A stretch of DNA of 64,000 bases, from NCBI RefSeq assembly GCF_019797865.1, contig NZ_CP081869.1:1116001-1180000 (forward strand), read 5' to 3'. Of this stretch, positions 55,573 to 64,000 are shown piece by piece. Origin of the DNA: Chenggangzhangella methanolivorans. Its GTDB lineage: Bacteria; Pseudomonadota; Alphaproteobacteria; Rhizobiales; Methylopilaceae. Each line of letters opens with the position of its first letter. Position 1 is the stretch's first letter. Made by a program: the position numbers and the translations under genes. The notes beneath the pieces were generated by a model, which ran no database searches, had not been told where the DNA came from, and saw nothing but the letters and a program-made list of their open reading frames with translations.

Positions 55573-56513
55573 GCTCCTCCACCGCCCAGCGACAAGTCTG
55601 CGTGTGCGTGCCCGCGCGAAACGAGCAAGACAGACTGCCTCGACTGCTCCGCTCGCTCGCCCAGCAGGATTGGGAAGCGCCGCTGCCCGTGGTGATCGCG
55701 CTCAACAACACGAGCGACGGATCGCGTGATGTCGTTCAGCGTCTCGCCTCAGAACTGGCGGACAGGCTTCGCGTTTTCGTGGACGAGCAAGATTTCGAAC
55801 CGAGCGTCGCTCATGCAGGATCGGCCCGTCGGCGGGCGATGGACGTCGGCCTCGACATCGTCGGAGGCGACGACGGCGCCGTGCTCCTCACGACCGACGC
55901 CGACGCTCGTCCGCCAAGAGATTGGGTCCGGCGAAACGTCGAAACGATCATCGACGGCGCCGACCTCGTCGGCGGCGCGCTAATGCTCGGCGAAGACGAG
56001 GCCGTGCCGCTCCTCGTCCGATCGCGGTGGGAAGCCCTCTCAGCCTATTGGCGAGCGGTTCGGGCGATCGAGGACGAGATCGATCCGGTGGCCTGGGACC
56101 CGCCGCCTCGTCATGGCGACCACACCGGCGGCAGCCTGGCGACGACCGCGGTAGCCTATCGCGCCACCGGCGGCGTTCCTGCCATTCCGGTCGGCGAAGA
56201 CGGGGCCTACGTCATGAAGGCCCGAGCGCTCGGCTTTCGGCTCAGGCATCCGGCTACGGTCTGGACACGGGTCTCGCCGCGGACGGACGCCCGCGCGATC
56301 GGCGGGATGGCGACAAAAATGCAAGCGCTCGCCGGGTCAGCCGCCGACGCCATGGCCGCGCCTTCGCTCGAACAGTGGCGGGAGCGCGCGCATTGGCGCC
56401 GCTCTGTTCGGCTGGTCGGCGGCGATGCGCGCGTTGCAGCTCTGGAGCCCGACCTGGCCCCCATGATCTGCAACATCATCGTGACGCCTGCCGTGATCGA
56501 GACCGCAGCATGA
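55569..56513 (+). CDS. Glycosyltransferase family 2-type
   Basis: 314 residues. GT-A start VCVCVPARNEQDRLPRLLRS and the metal motif TTDADARPPRDWV. GGSLATTAVAYRATGGVPAI and a later charged helical tail. Soluble. Overlaps both neighbours by ATGA. Confidence 0.88.
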   Translation: MSSSTAQRQVCVCVPARNEQDRLPRLLRSLAQQDWEAPLPVVIALNNTSDGSRDVVQRLASELADRLRVFVDEQDFEPSVAHAGSARRRAMDVGLDIVGGDDGAVLLTTDADARPPRDWVRRNVETIIDGADLVGGALMLGEDEAVPLLVRSRWEALSAYWRAVRAIEDEIDPVAWDPPPRHGDHTGGSLATTAVAYRATGGVPAIPVGEDGAYVMKARALGFRLRHPATVWTRVSPRTDARAIGGMATKMQALAGSAADAMAAPSLEQWRERAHWRRSVRLVGGDARVAALEPDLAPMICNIIVTPAVIETAA

Positions 56514-57544
56514 GCGGCGGACCAATCGGCTATTACGTGCATCATCATGGCGAAGGACATCGACAGCGCGCGCGGGCGATCGCTGCTCGAGCGCCAGGCC
56601 GCTTCACCCTTATTGGAACCGGCGTCGAGCACCTGTCCGGTCCCTTCGACACAGTCGAGCTGCCCGACGACCGACCGTTCGATCGCGACGACTTCGACGG
56701 CGCGGACGGCGAGATCGTGCGGCCGGACGCCCTGCATTACGCGCCGATCCATCACGAGGGCGTCCGGGAGCGCACGCGGCTCGTCGCAAGCTGGATCGCG
56801 GAACGACGCCCCGCGCTTATGGTCGTCGACGTCTCGGTCGAGATGGCGATGCTGGCCAGACTGTGCGCTACGCCCACCGTCTATGTGAGGCTCGCCGGCG
56901 CGCGTTGGGACGCGGCCCATCTTGACGCCTTTCGCGGAGCCCAAGCGCTGCTTGCGCCCTTCGATCCACGTTGCGAAACCGCCGACGCGCCGGACTGGGT
57001 CCGAGCGAAGACATTCTACGCCTCGGGTCTCGGTTCCTATTCCGCCGCGTCTGACCGAACGGACAATGTGGTCTTGGTCGCGTTCGGTCGGGGCGGAAGC
57101 CGGACCACCGTCCAAGATCTCGACGATGCCGCGCGCGCCACGCCTGACCGACAATGGCGGGTGATGGGTCCGATCGGCTGCCCGTCGCCGGCGCCTCCGA
57201 ACCTGGACGTCGCCGGATGGATTGATCATGCCGATGAAGAAATTGGAGCCGCGGGCGTTGTGGTCGGCGGCGCCGGAGACGGCGTGCTCGGCGCGGTCGC
57301 GGCTTGCGGCAAGGCCTATGTCTGCATTCCAGAGGATCGCCCCTTCGGCGAACAGCGCGCCAAGGCAGAGGCCTTGGACGCAGCCGGCGCGGCGATCGTG
57401 CTGCAGCGATGGCCACAGCCTGGCGAATGGCCCGAAGTCCTGCGGAAAGCTTCAGCGATAGGTACCCGGGCGATCGCTGGCTTCCATGATCGGCACGGCG
57501 TCGCGAAAGCGGCGGCCACTATTCTGGATTGGGCGGATCGATGA
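56510..57544 (+). CDS. GT28/MurG-like glycosyltransferase
   Basis: 344 residues. GYYVHHHGEGHRQRARAIAA resembles the glycine-rich start of MurG/UGT-type enzymes; VVVGGAGDGVLGAVAACGKA and PFGEQRAKAEALDAAGAA resemble the nucleotide-sugar site. GT-B fold, inverting type likely. No signal peptide. Coupled on both sides. Confidence 0.82.
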   Translation: MSGGPIGYYVHHHGEGHRQRARAIAARAPGRFTLIGTGVEHLSGPFDTVELPDDRPFDRDDFDGADGEIVRPDALHYAPIHHEGVRERTRLVASWIAERRPALMVVDVSVEMAMLARLCATPTVYVRLAGARWDAAHLDAFRGAQALLAPFDPRCETADAPDWVRAKTFYASGLGSYSAASDRTDNVVLVAFGRGGSRTTVQDLDDAARATPDRQWRVMGPIGCPSPAPPNLDVAGWIDHADEEIGAAGVVVGGAGDGVLGAVAACGKAYVCIPEDRPFGEQRAKAEALDAAGAAIVLQRWPQPGEWPEVLRKASAIGTRAIAGFHDRHGVAKAAATILDWADR

Positions 57545-58646
57545 CGCAGGCTCCATCGACCGATCTCCATTTCTCGCTCTATGAAGCGCGCGTCGCTGCG
57601 CTCGGCCTCCGCTACGATGCAGAAGGCGTCTGGCCGGCCGAAAGCGTCGATCTTCTAATCCGCGCTGGATGCCACCGCACTTTCGCGCCGAGGGCCGCAG
57701 GCGGACGGACGTTTCCATCGCCGCAGGACGAGAACTGCGCGCTCTTCAATTCGCTGCGCCTGGTCGGGCGGGCCGATCTCAGCCTCGGCCGCATCTATGA
57801 GGGGCATGTCAACGCGCTGAAGCTGTTCGGCTGGTACGGATCACCCGAGCAGCTGGAGCGCCTTTCCATCGATCTCGACGCCGGGCGCATGTTCGGCGTC
57901 TGGGCGACCGAGCCGCCGCCCGGCGTCGCGCTCGAAGCCGATCCGTTCGGCGACCGTCTGTCAGGCTCGAAGCGGTTCGCGACCGGCGCCGGCCGACTGG
58001 ACTATGCACTGGTCACGGCCCGTCCTTCGAGCGGCGAGCGTCGTCTCGTCATCATCCCGGCCAACCAGCAGGAACGGGCCGACATCTCAGGATGGCGGGT
58101 GCGCGGCATGCGCGCCACCATCAGCGGGACATACGACCTGACGGGCTTTCGGCCGGTCGAGCGCGATCTACTGGGCGCGGCGGGTGACTACGATCGCGAG
58201 CCCCGTTTCACTGCAGGCGCATGGCGTTTCCTGGCGGTCCAGCTCGGCGGCGTGGAAGCGTTGCTGCGCGAAACGCGGTCCGCGATGTCCGACGCGGCGC
58301 GCTCAGATCCTCTTCAGCGAGCCAAGTTCGCGGACGCTGTCGCCGCGACTAGGGGCGGGGTCTCTGGGTCCGGGAGGCGGCCGACCGCGCCGCAAGCGAT
58401 CATCCGGACGCAAAGCCGATCGTGTTGCTGGCGCGCGGCGTGGTCGAGCGCGCGGCCCTCGACGTCATGGAGATTTCAGCTCGAATCGTCGGCACGAGAA
58501 GCGCAGCCGACGGAACCCGTATCGACAAGATCATCCGTGATCTCAGCCTCTACCTCCGTCAGGCGGGTCCCGACTACGCCCGTGATGAAGCCGCCAAAGC
58601 CTTTCTCGAACGCGACGTTTGGCACGAAGGAGACGAGCTTTGGTGA
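57541..58646 (+). CDS. Acyl-CoA-dehydrogenase-family flavoprotein (frameshifts)
   Basis: About 368 residues. N-terminal helical domain (AESVDLLIRAGCHRTFAP), FAD-binding beta domain (GRMFGVWATEPPPGVALEAD, SGSKRFATGAGRLDYALVTA) and C-terminal helices (LYLRQAGPDYARDEAAKAFL). Breaks near 58350 and 58400. Being inside a glycan cluster it may oxidise an acyl chain or an amine on the product rather than serve in fatty-acid breakdown. Confidence 0.85.
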
Positions 58647-59329
58647 AGTGTGGGCGGTTGACCACTCCGCTCCGCTCGACCCGTTGGCGCGACACGCGAT
58701 GGCTCGTCCTTGCTCCACATGCGGACGACGAAACCATCGGCGCCGGGGCGCTCATCGCCGAAAGCGCCGCCGAGCGGCGCCTTGCAGGCGTCGTGTTCAT
58801 CACCGACGGATCAGCGTCTCATGGTTCCGACGGTCCGCCGGATCTCGCAGCGCTCCGGCGCTTAGAGGCGCGCGCAGCCCTTCGGCTGCTTGCTCCTCAG
58901 GGCCCCGATCCCGTTTTCCTGAACTGGCCGGACGCCAAGCCTCCCAGTCCCGGCGCGCCGATGTGGGCCGACGCAGTCCGATTACTCGGAGCGCTGTGCC
59001 GGTCGCGGGCTGTCGACGCGATCGCGACAACCTCGGCGCTCGATCCGCACTGCGATCATCAGGCGGCCTCGGCGCTTGCGCGCGAGGTCGCGCTCACAGC
59101 GATGAGGCGCATCGACGTCTTCGATTATGTCGTTTGGGCCAATGACGTTCCGCAGGGTCGGGCGTTCCGCACGGGGCCATATCCCCCTGGCCCCAGACGG
59201 TTGGCGCTCGCCGCCCACCGCAGCCAAATGACGCCGCTCCACGGAGAAGGCTTTCGTGTGCCGGAGCGCCTTAGGCGAATGCCAAACGCGGACACTCTCT
59301 ATCTCAAGGCGGACCGCCATGCGCCCTGA
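58643..59329 (+). CDS. PIG-L family N-deacetylase
   Basis: 228 residues from GTG. Zinc motif PHADDETIGAG (about 25-35) and HCDHQAA (about 135) of the LmbE/PIG-L fold. Such enzymes remove acetyl from N-acetylglucosamine-type groups (MshB, BshB, PIG-L). Overlaps the flavoprotein stop by 4 bp. Confidence 0.93.
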   Translation: MKCGRLTTPLRSTRWRDTRWLVLAPHADDETIGAGALIAESAAERRLAGVVFITDGSASHGSDGPPDLAALRRLEARAALRLLAPQGPDPVFLNWPDAKPPSPGAPMWADAVRLLGALCRSRAVDAIATTSALDPHCDHQAASALAREVALTAMRRIDVFDYVVWANDVPQGRAFRTGPYPPGPRRLALAAHRSQMTPLHGEGFRVPERLRRMPNADTLYLKADRHAP

Positions 59330-59903
59330 CGCTTCGCTGCCACCGTCCTACTTCGAGAACATGTTTGCGGCCGATCCCGACCCATGGCGGTTCGAGAGCA
59401 GCGCCTACGAACGCGCCAAATACGATCGCACGATCGCGGCGTTTGAAAACCGTCGGTTCCGCCGCGGGCTGGAGATCGGCTGCGCCAACGGCGTTTTGAC
59501 GAGCCGGCTCGCGCCCCGCGTCGATGAGCTGATCGCGGTCGACGTCAGCGCCTCAGCGCTTGCGAGCGCGCGCCGCCGCTGCGCCGATCTGGCAGGCATC
59601 CGGTTCGGGCAGATGACATTCCCCGAGCAAGCGCCCCCCGGTGAGTTCGATCTGATCATCGTCTCCGAGGTCGCCTACTACTGGAGCGACCGGGATCTGA
59701 ACGCGGCCGGCCACTGGATGTCGGAAGCGCTGGCCAAAAACGGCAGGGTGCTCCTGGTCCATTGGACCGGAGCTACCGACTATCCGCAGACCGGCGATGA
59801 GGCCGTCGGGAAGCTCGCGCAAGCGGCGACGCCCTTCATATGGTCGGTCGGAGCCGAACGGACCGAGAGCTATCGTCTGGACATCTGGGAGCGCGCGCCA
59901 TGA
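59319..59903 (+). CDS. NodS-like SAM-dependent methyltransferase
   Basis: 194 residues. PPSYFENMFAADPDPWRFES and YERAKYDRTIAA are the NodS-family N-terminus; the SAM motif is GLEIGCANGVLTSRLAP. NodS N-methylates deacetylated chito-oligosaccharides, so after the PIG-L step a free amine would be a fitting substrate (inference). Overlaps the PIG-L gene by 11 bp. Confidence 0.9.
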   Translation: MRPDASLPPSYFENMFAADPDPWRFESSAYERAKYDRTIAAFENRRFRRGLEIGCANGVLTSRLAPRVDELIAVDVSASALASARRRCADLAGIRFGQMTFPEQAPPGEFDLIIVSEVAYYWSDRDLNAAGHWMSEALAKNGRVLLVHWTGATDYPQTGDEAVGKLAQAATPFIWSVGAERTESYRLDIWERAP

Positions 59904-60724
59904 CCGGCGTCAGCGTGTTGACGCTCGCACGAGGTCGGACCGCTCATCTTCACCAGCTTGTCGAGGGCCTGAAACGTTGCCGACCGCTTCCGGCCGAGCT
60001 CGTCCTGGTCGATATGAATGACGCCCCGCCGCCGATCCCCGGCGCCCCGTTTCCGATCCGACGGATCGCGCTGAGGGGCGAGCGTCTCCCGCTCGCCACG
60101 GCCCGCAACCTCGCCGCCCGATCGGCGGGCGGCGATCGTCTGCTGTTTCTGGACGCCGACTGCATCCCGTCCCGCGCTCTGCTCGAGCTGATCGAAAGCG
60201 CCCTCGACAAGGTCGATGGGCTGGTCTGTCCGCAGGCGCTCTATCTCGGTCCGGAAGACGCGCGCGGCGCGTGGACCGAAGCCGAGCTCGTCGCGGCCGG
60301 TCGACCTCATCCCGCGCGCGTGTTTCCCGACGCCGGCCTCCTGCGAGAAACGAACTACGGGCTGTTCTGGTCTCTGGCGTTCGGCGTCAGGCGAACGACG
60401 TTCGACCGGATCGGAGGTTTTGACGAGGCCTTCACCGGTTATGGCGGCGAGGACACCGATTTCGGTTTTCGCGCGAAGCAGCTGGACGTCCCTCTTCTAT
60501 TCACTGGCGGCGACGTCGTGTTCCACCAGCACCATCCGGTCAGCGACCCTCCCGTAGAGCATCTTGGGGACATTGTCCGGAACGCACAGGTCTTCCGCCG
60601 GAAATGGGGCTGGTGGCCGATGGAGGGCTGGCTGAATGCCTTCGAGGCTGAGGGCCAGATCGCCTTCTCCTCCGACAGAAGCTCAGTCTCGATGTCACCG
60701 GCGCTGTCCGCCACGAGCGCTTGA
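59900..60724 (+). CDS. Glycosyltransferase family 2-type, last gene of cluster
   Basis: 274 residues. GVSVLTLARGRTAHLHQLVE start, metal motif LFLDADCIPS, and the galactosyltransferase-like C-terminal motif GGFDEAFTGYGGEDTDFGFR. Inverting GT-A enzyme. Ends 4 bp before the cytochrome b start, so the next two genes may share the transcript. Confidence 0.92.
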   Translation: MTGVSVLTLARGRTAHLHQLVEGLKRCRPLPAELVLVDMNDAPPPIPGAPFPIRRIALRGERLPLATARNLAARSAGGDRLLFLDADCIPSRALLELIESALDKVDGLVCPQALYLGPEDARGAWTEAELVAAGRPHPARVFPDAGLLRETNYGLFWSLAFGVRRTTFDRIGGFDEAFTGYGGEDTDFGFRAKQLDVPLLFTGGDVVFHQHHPVSDPPVEHLGDIVRNAQVFRRKWGWWPMEGWLNAFEAEGQIAFSSDRSSVSMSPALSATSA

Positions 60725-60728
60725 CCAG

Positions 60729-61421
60729 ATGACCGAGGCGCGGATCCACACACAGCATCCGGGTCACCCGGCGTGGGTGCGCATCACGCATTGGGTTGGC
60801 GCTGCGGCCTTCTTCGCGCTCGTCGTCAGCGGCATCGCGATCCTGTTGGCGCTCCCTCGCCTGTTCTGGGGCGAGACTGGCTCGAACGCATCGCCCGGCT
60901 GGATTGTGCTGCCCCTGCCGACCAACACCGAGCAGACAGGCTGGGGCCGGAACCTCCATTTCCTGTCGGCCTGGATTCTGGTGATTGCCGGAGCGGTCTA
61001 TCTGGTCGCCAGCGTTTTCGGCGGTCGGCTCCGCGGTCGCCTTCTTCCCGAACGAGACCAATTGCGGCCAGGCCACATCCTCTCCGAAGCGCGAGCTCAC
61101 CTGCGCTTCGGCGGCTCGCGCTTAGAGAACGCGAACGACCGTCGCTACAACGTTCTGCAGAAGCTCGCCTACCTCGCCGTCATCGTCATTCTCGCGCCGC
61201 TCATGGTCCTTACGGGGCTGACCATGTCGCCGGGTGTGACAGCGGCCTATCCCGAGCTGTTCTGGATGTTCGGCGGCCGGCAGTCGGCGCGGACGATCCA
61301 TTTTCTGAGCGCCTGCGTCCTGCTGGCGTTCGTCGTCGTCCATGTCTGGCAGGTCTTGGCCAACGATCCTAAAGCCCTGATCCGCGGAATGCTGACGGGA
61401 CGAGGAGACCGTCGACCATGA
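60729..61421 (+). CDS. Cytochrome b561-family membrane protein, second copy
   Basis: 230 residues, four helices with His candidates in VRITHWVGAAAFFAL, NLHFLSAWILVIAG and RTIHFLSACVLLAFVVVHVW. Shares RRYNVLQKLAYL and FGGRQSARTIHF with the protein at 24201-25058 (RYNVLQKLTYL, FGGRQSARTIHF). Overlaps the molybdoprotein start by 4 bp. Confidence 0.92.
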   Translation: MTEARIHTQHPGHPAWVRITHWVGAAAFFALVVSGIAILLALPRLFWGETGSNASPGWIVLPLPTNTEQTGWGRNLHFLSAWILVIAGAVYLVASVFGGRLRGRLLPERDQLRPGHILSEARAHLRFGGSRLENANDRRYNVLQKLAYLAVIVILAPLMVLTGLTMSPGVTAAYPELFWMFGGRQSARTIHFLSACVLLAFVVVHVWQVLANDPKALIRGMLTGRGDRRP

Positions 61422-62164
61422 CCACCTCGTTCAGCCGCCGTCGGCTCCTCGTCGGCGGTTCGGCGATCGGCGCCGCCGGCCTAGTCGGTGGCTGCGATCT
61501 CCTCGAAGGCGGACCGAGTAGAGGCGGCGTCTACGGCCTATCGGACACGCTGACCTTCGCCACCCAGCGTTTTTTTGTTGCGCAACCAGCCGTTGGCGCG
61601 ACAGTTCGGGCCGGACGCGATCTCGGACGTCTTTCCCACGATCAACACCACCAATCCGGACAGTTCGGACTACCAACGCTCAAAAGCCCAGGGCTTCGCC
61701 GACTGGCGCTTGCGCGTCAGCGGGCTGGTCGAGCGGCCGTCGTCTGTGTCGCTTGTCGACTTGCGCGCCATGCCCGCGCGCACCCAGATTACGCTTCACT
61801 CCTGCGAGCAGGGCTGGTCGGCGATCGGCGGGTGGACCGGCGTCCAGCTGTCCCATCTTCTGGCGTCAGTCGGCCTGAAGCGCGAAGCCCGCTTCATCGT
61901 CGTCCGATCGGTCGATGGCTGGTGGGACAGCTACGATCTTTCGACGCCCTTCACCCACAGACGATCCTCGCCTACGGCATGAACGGACGCGACCTTCCGG
62001 TCGCGCATGGCGCCCCAGTCCGGCTTAGGGTCGAGCGGCAGCTGGGCTATAAGTCTTTGAAGTACCTGACAAGCATCGAGGCTGTCGCGGCCGTCGACGG
62101 ACTCGGAGCGGGCCGCGGAAGCATGCTCTCGGAACTCGGGTTTTCTTGGTACGCTGGGATCTGA
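61418..62164 (+). CDS. Sulfite-oxidase-family molybdopterin oxidoreductase, second copy (frameshifts)
   Basis: About 250 residues. Tat signal SRRRLLVGGSAIG and lipobox LVGGC. The Mo-ligand Cys lies in LHSCEQGWSAIGGWTG. Breaks near 61575 and 61955 put the middle (DVFPTINTTNPDSSDYQRSK to WWDSYDLST) in another frame. C-terminus LRVERQLGYKSLKYLTSIE and SELGFSWYAGI match the copy at 23428 (NGYAWYAGI). Confidence 0.88.
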   Translation: MTTSFSRRRLLVGGSAIGAAGLVGGCDLLEGGPSRGGVYGLSDTLTFATQRFFVAQPAVGATVRAGRDLGRLSHDQHHQSGQFGLPTLKSPGLRRLALARQRAGRAAVVCVACRLARHARAHPDYASLLRAGLVGDRRVDRRPAVPSSGVSRPEARSPLHRRPIGRWLVGQLRSFDALHPQTILAYGMNGRDLPVAHGAPVRLRVERQLGYKSLKYLTSIEAVAAVDGLGAGRGSMLSELGFSWYAGI

Positions 62165-62194
62165 AGTCCTTGGATGTCTTTTCGAAGGGTTCGG

Positions 62195-62797
62195 TCAGCC
62201 AGGCGTCGCGGCGAACCCCAGGCCAACCGCCACCGCGGCGATCATCAATCCGATGGCGACCAGCATCAGCGCGCCATCCTTGACTGTCAGGGCGAGGCCG
62301 AAGGCCGCGATCGCGGCCATTGGAGCAGCGCTCGCAAATGGCAGCAGTTCGAGAGGCGGCACGGTGAGCGCCAGCAGCGCGCATGCCGTGGCCGCGATGC
62401 GAACCGCCGGGCCTTCGGTGAGCCACTCGAGCCGACCATGAAACAACCGGTCCAGTCGATCCGCGATCGGCCTCAGTTTGTCCGTAGAGGCGTCCACTTT
62501 CTCCCGTGACACAGACCATTTCTTGACGCGTTCCGGCAGCCACATCTGGTCTCGACCCAAAGTCATCTGGATCGAAAACAGGGCGATAAGCGCGGCCAGC
62601 AGCGACGGAACAGCGGGGATCGCTCCAAGCGGCGTCAGCACGAGCAACGCCGGCGCGATCAGGAATGGACCGTAGCCACGCGCGCCGAACGCATCCACGA
62701 TGGCGCCGAGACTGACGCTCGAGCCGTCGTCAGCGGCGTCGTCGAGGCGATCCAGGATGTCGGCGACTTTTGAAGGAGCGTCTGGCACCTGGATCAA
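62195..62797 (-). CDS. ExoD-family exopolysaccharide synthesis protein
   Basis: 200 residues with several membrane helices. SVSLGAIVDAFGARGYGPFL and LLVLTPLGAIPAVPSLLAAL are ExoD landmarks; LERVKKW-type motif appears as LPERVKKWSVSREKVD. The literal start is TTG at 62797, which falls inside an EcfG-like promoter; GTG at 62788 is the next candidate. ExoD is linked to exopolysaccharide and alkali tolerance in Rhizobium. Confidence 0.9.
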   Translation of the reverse strand: MIQVPDAPSKVADILDRLDDAADDGSSVSLGAIVDAFGARGYGPFLIAPALLVLTPLGAIPAVPSLLAALIALFSIQMTLGRDQMWLPERVKKWSVSREKVDASTDKLRPIADRLDRLFHGRLEWLTEGPAVRIAATACALLALTVPPLELLPFASAAPMAAIAAFGLALTVKDGALMLVAIGLMIAAVAVGLGFAATPG

Positions 62798-62820
62798 CGG
62801 GCTGTCACCGCCCCCGTTCC
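62796..62820 (-). promoter_or_regulatory. EcfG-type promoter at the ExoD start
   Basis: On the minus strand GGAAC, exactly 16 bases, CGTT. A full consensus match, but it overlaps the literal ExoD start, so transcription would begin inside the annotated frame. Confidence 0.45.
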
Positions 62821-62842
62821 GGGCCAGCGCCGCAAAGGTCGG

Positions 62843-63156
62843 TCAGTCTTCGCCTTGTAGGCTGTCGAACCATTTCGCGTAGGGCGTGTTGCGCGCGAGA
62901 TGGCGACCATAGTCCGGCGCGCCATCGGTCCACCACACCGGTCCCCGCTCGCCAAGCGCGCGCTTGGCTGCGTCCACTTCGGCGCGAGCCCCAGCAAGCG
63001 TCCGCGTCTCCTTTCGCCGCCCGCACTGCACGCCGCGCCGCCATCAGCGCCGAGACGTGCTCGGCACGATCGGCCTCGGACAATGCTGGATCGCTCTTCC
63101 TCCAGAGCCGACCGCGGGCCGAAGTACCGGCCGTCAGGCGTCTGGGTGCTTGTCAC
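62843..63156 (-). CDS. Conserved hypothetical protein (two frameshifts)
   Basis: About 105 residues. MTSTQTPDGRYF, then in another frame ARGRLWRKSDPALSEADRAE and HVSALMAARRAVRAAKGDAD, then in a third AKRALGERGPVWWTDGAPDY and GRHLARNTPYAKWFDSL. All three parts belong to one Rhizobiales hypothetical family with the GERGPVWW and ARNTPYAxW motifs. Breaks near 63120 and 63000. Function unknown. Confidence 0.7.
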
Positions 63157-63258
63157 TCAGGTGTCTCCCTCCCCGATCCTCGACTTGGAACGATGCCGCT
63201 CGCTTGCTTGGAAAAGGCTAACCGAAAAGCGCGAGCGGCCAGTGGGAGGATGAACGCC

Positions 63259-63634
63259 ATGGAAGACCATCGGGTCTGGGAATTCGAGAAGAGCCTGTGG
63301 ACCGGGGGAGCGGATCGTTATCGTGAGCTCGTCGACGACGAATGCCTGATGGTCCTGCCGAAGCCACCCTTCGTGATGAACGGAACGCAGGCGATTGAGG
63401 CCGTCTCCAATACGCCGCGATGGGACAGCGTCGAGCTTTCCAACGGCCAGATCGCGCGACCGCAGGAAGGCCTGATCGTCATCGCTTACGACGCCCATGC
63501 CAAAAGTAACGACGAAAGCTACGAGGCTCACTGCACGTCGACGCTGCGTCGCCCTCGACCATGAGGAATGGCGCGTCGTCCAGCACCAGCAGACGCTGCC
63601 GCCCAAGCTCGGAAGCATCGAGGATAAGCAGTGA
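63259..63634 (+). CDS. DUF4440/NTF2-like protein (frameshifted)
   Basis: About 125 residues. EDHRVWEFEKSLWTGGADRY, DDECLMVLPKPPFVMNGTQA and the late strand EEWRVVQHQQTLPPKLG form an NTF2-like cone; a shift near 63550 separates the last strand. Start 63259 or 63250. Its stop overlaps the next gene start. Confidence 0.7.
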
Positions 63635-63915
63635 GGGAGCGCATTTTGGACAAGGATGATCGTTCGACCTACGGCACGACGACCGCCAAGCCCGACGCCA
63701 AAGCCGGCGTCGAAGTGGGCGGCGGAGAGAAAGCCGCTGCGAAGGACCAGGCTGAAAAGGATAAGCACGACGACGAGCCCGACTCGAAATCAGACAGTCA
63801 GCACGAAAAGCGTCCCGAAGGTCCCCACGCTGAACCCAAGAACACCAACTACGAGGCGACGCCGGGAGCCGGCACGCTTCCGGACGCCGGCGATCAAGAT
63901 GCGACGGGCGGATAG
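63631..63915 (+). CDS. Small acidic disordered protein, KRPEGP family
   Basis: 94 residues from GTG overlapping the previous stop. KAGVEVGGGEKAAAKDQ matches the protein at 42573-42769 and SQHEKRPEGPHAEP matches the one at 45539-45763, so it unites both small families. No hydrophobic core; probably disordered. The last 85 bp of the window show no further gene. Confidence 0.65.
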   Translation: MRERILDKDDRSTYGTTTAKPDAKAGVEVGGGEKAAAKDQAEKDKHDDEPDSKSDSQHEKRPEGPHAEPKNTNYEATPGAGTLPDAGDQDATGG

Positions 63916-64000
63916 CGAGTGAAGGTGGGCCGCGACCGCGCCGCGTGGCTCCGAAGCTTGACAGCCATTACGCGCGGCTTCCAGCGCTCGTCAGGCAGGG

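Noticed and set aside
54478-60724. Nod-factor locus
   Set aside because: A NodS-like methyltransferase and a deacetylase are present, but no NodA, NodC or NodB chitin-type genes, so a true nod cluster is not supported.

Overview
The window is high-GC DNA from an alphaproteobacterium, most likely of the order Hyphomicrobiales and close to the methylotroph and plant-associated genera (Methylobacterium, Methylopila, Hansschlegelia type). This rests on gene content: two Omp25-like porins, a MucR/Ros regulator, sites of the alphaproteobacterial general-stress type (GGAAC-N16-CGTT), a SoxYZ-like carrier with a CXXCW rhodanese as found near PQQ dehydrogenases, a NodS-like methyltransferase and many small Rhizobiales-type proteins. 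I see no rRNA, tRNA, CRISPR array or replication origin.

Layout. 0-2.3 kb: end-truncated alpha/beta hydrolase, an empty stretch and a TetR repressor. 2.3-10.9 kb: small-molecule and electrophile metabolism (amidase, two F420-type NADP oxidoreductases, SDR, RidA, old yellow enzyme) with three LysR regulators. 11-15 kb: phosphate uptake (PhoU-like plus PiT), MgtC-like, DUF930, Nudix. 15-20.4 kb: SDR, two MFS exporters and two LysR regulators. 20.4-21.3 kb: decayed IS5-type element. 21.3-25.8 kb: DUF2254 membrane protein and an operon of a periplasmic protein, a b-type cytochrome and a sulfite-oxidase-like molybdoprotein. 26-31 kb: DUF1223 protein and a periplasmic thiol/sulfur module (SoxYZ-like, CXXCW rhodanese, thioredoxin, CcdA-like) bracketed by two Crp-type regulators, one without a DNA-binding domain. 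31.3-35 kb: porin, Tat-exported ferritin-like protein, ECF sigma and anti-sigma pair. 35.4-36.7 kb: IS110 element with a structured leader. 36.9-54.4 kb: a dense run of small stress-type proteins, MucR, a nuclease, a mini RTX protein, a second porin, a second IS5 copy, catalase, CsbD, Crp and DUF892. 54.5-60.7 kb: seven overlapping genes for an unknown glycan or glycolipid. 60.7-62.2 kb: a second cytochrome b/molybdoprotein pair. 62.2-64 kb: ExoD and three small genes.

How parts work together. The two cytochrome b/molybdoprotein pairs look like paralogous periplasmic redox modules with electron flow through the membrane anchor. CcdA, thioredoxin and rhodanese would keep a SoxYZ-like carrier reduced. 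The small-protein region probably responds to general stress: a clear EcfG-type promoter lies in front of the catalase and another in front of a 74-residue protein. The seven-gene glycosyltransferase, PIG-L, NodS-like and acyl-CoA-dehydrogenase cluster is translationally coupled throughout and is the best candidate for an undescribed pathway.

Quality warning. About 25 otherwise conserved genes are broken by single-base frameshifts with good homology continuing on the other frame. This pattern fits indel errors in the assembly better than real gene decay. Such genes are listed as one CDS with the break noted.
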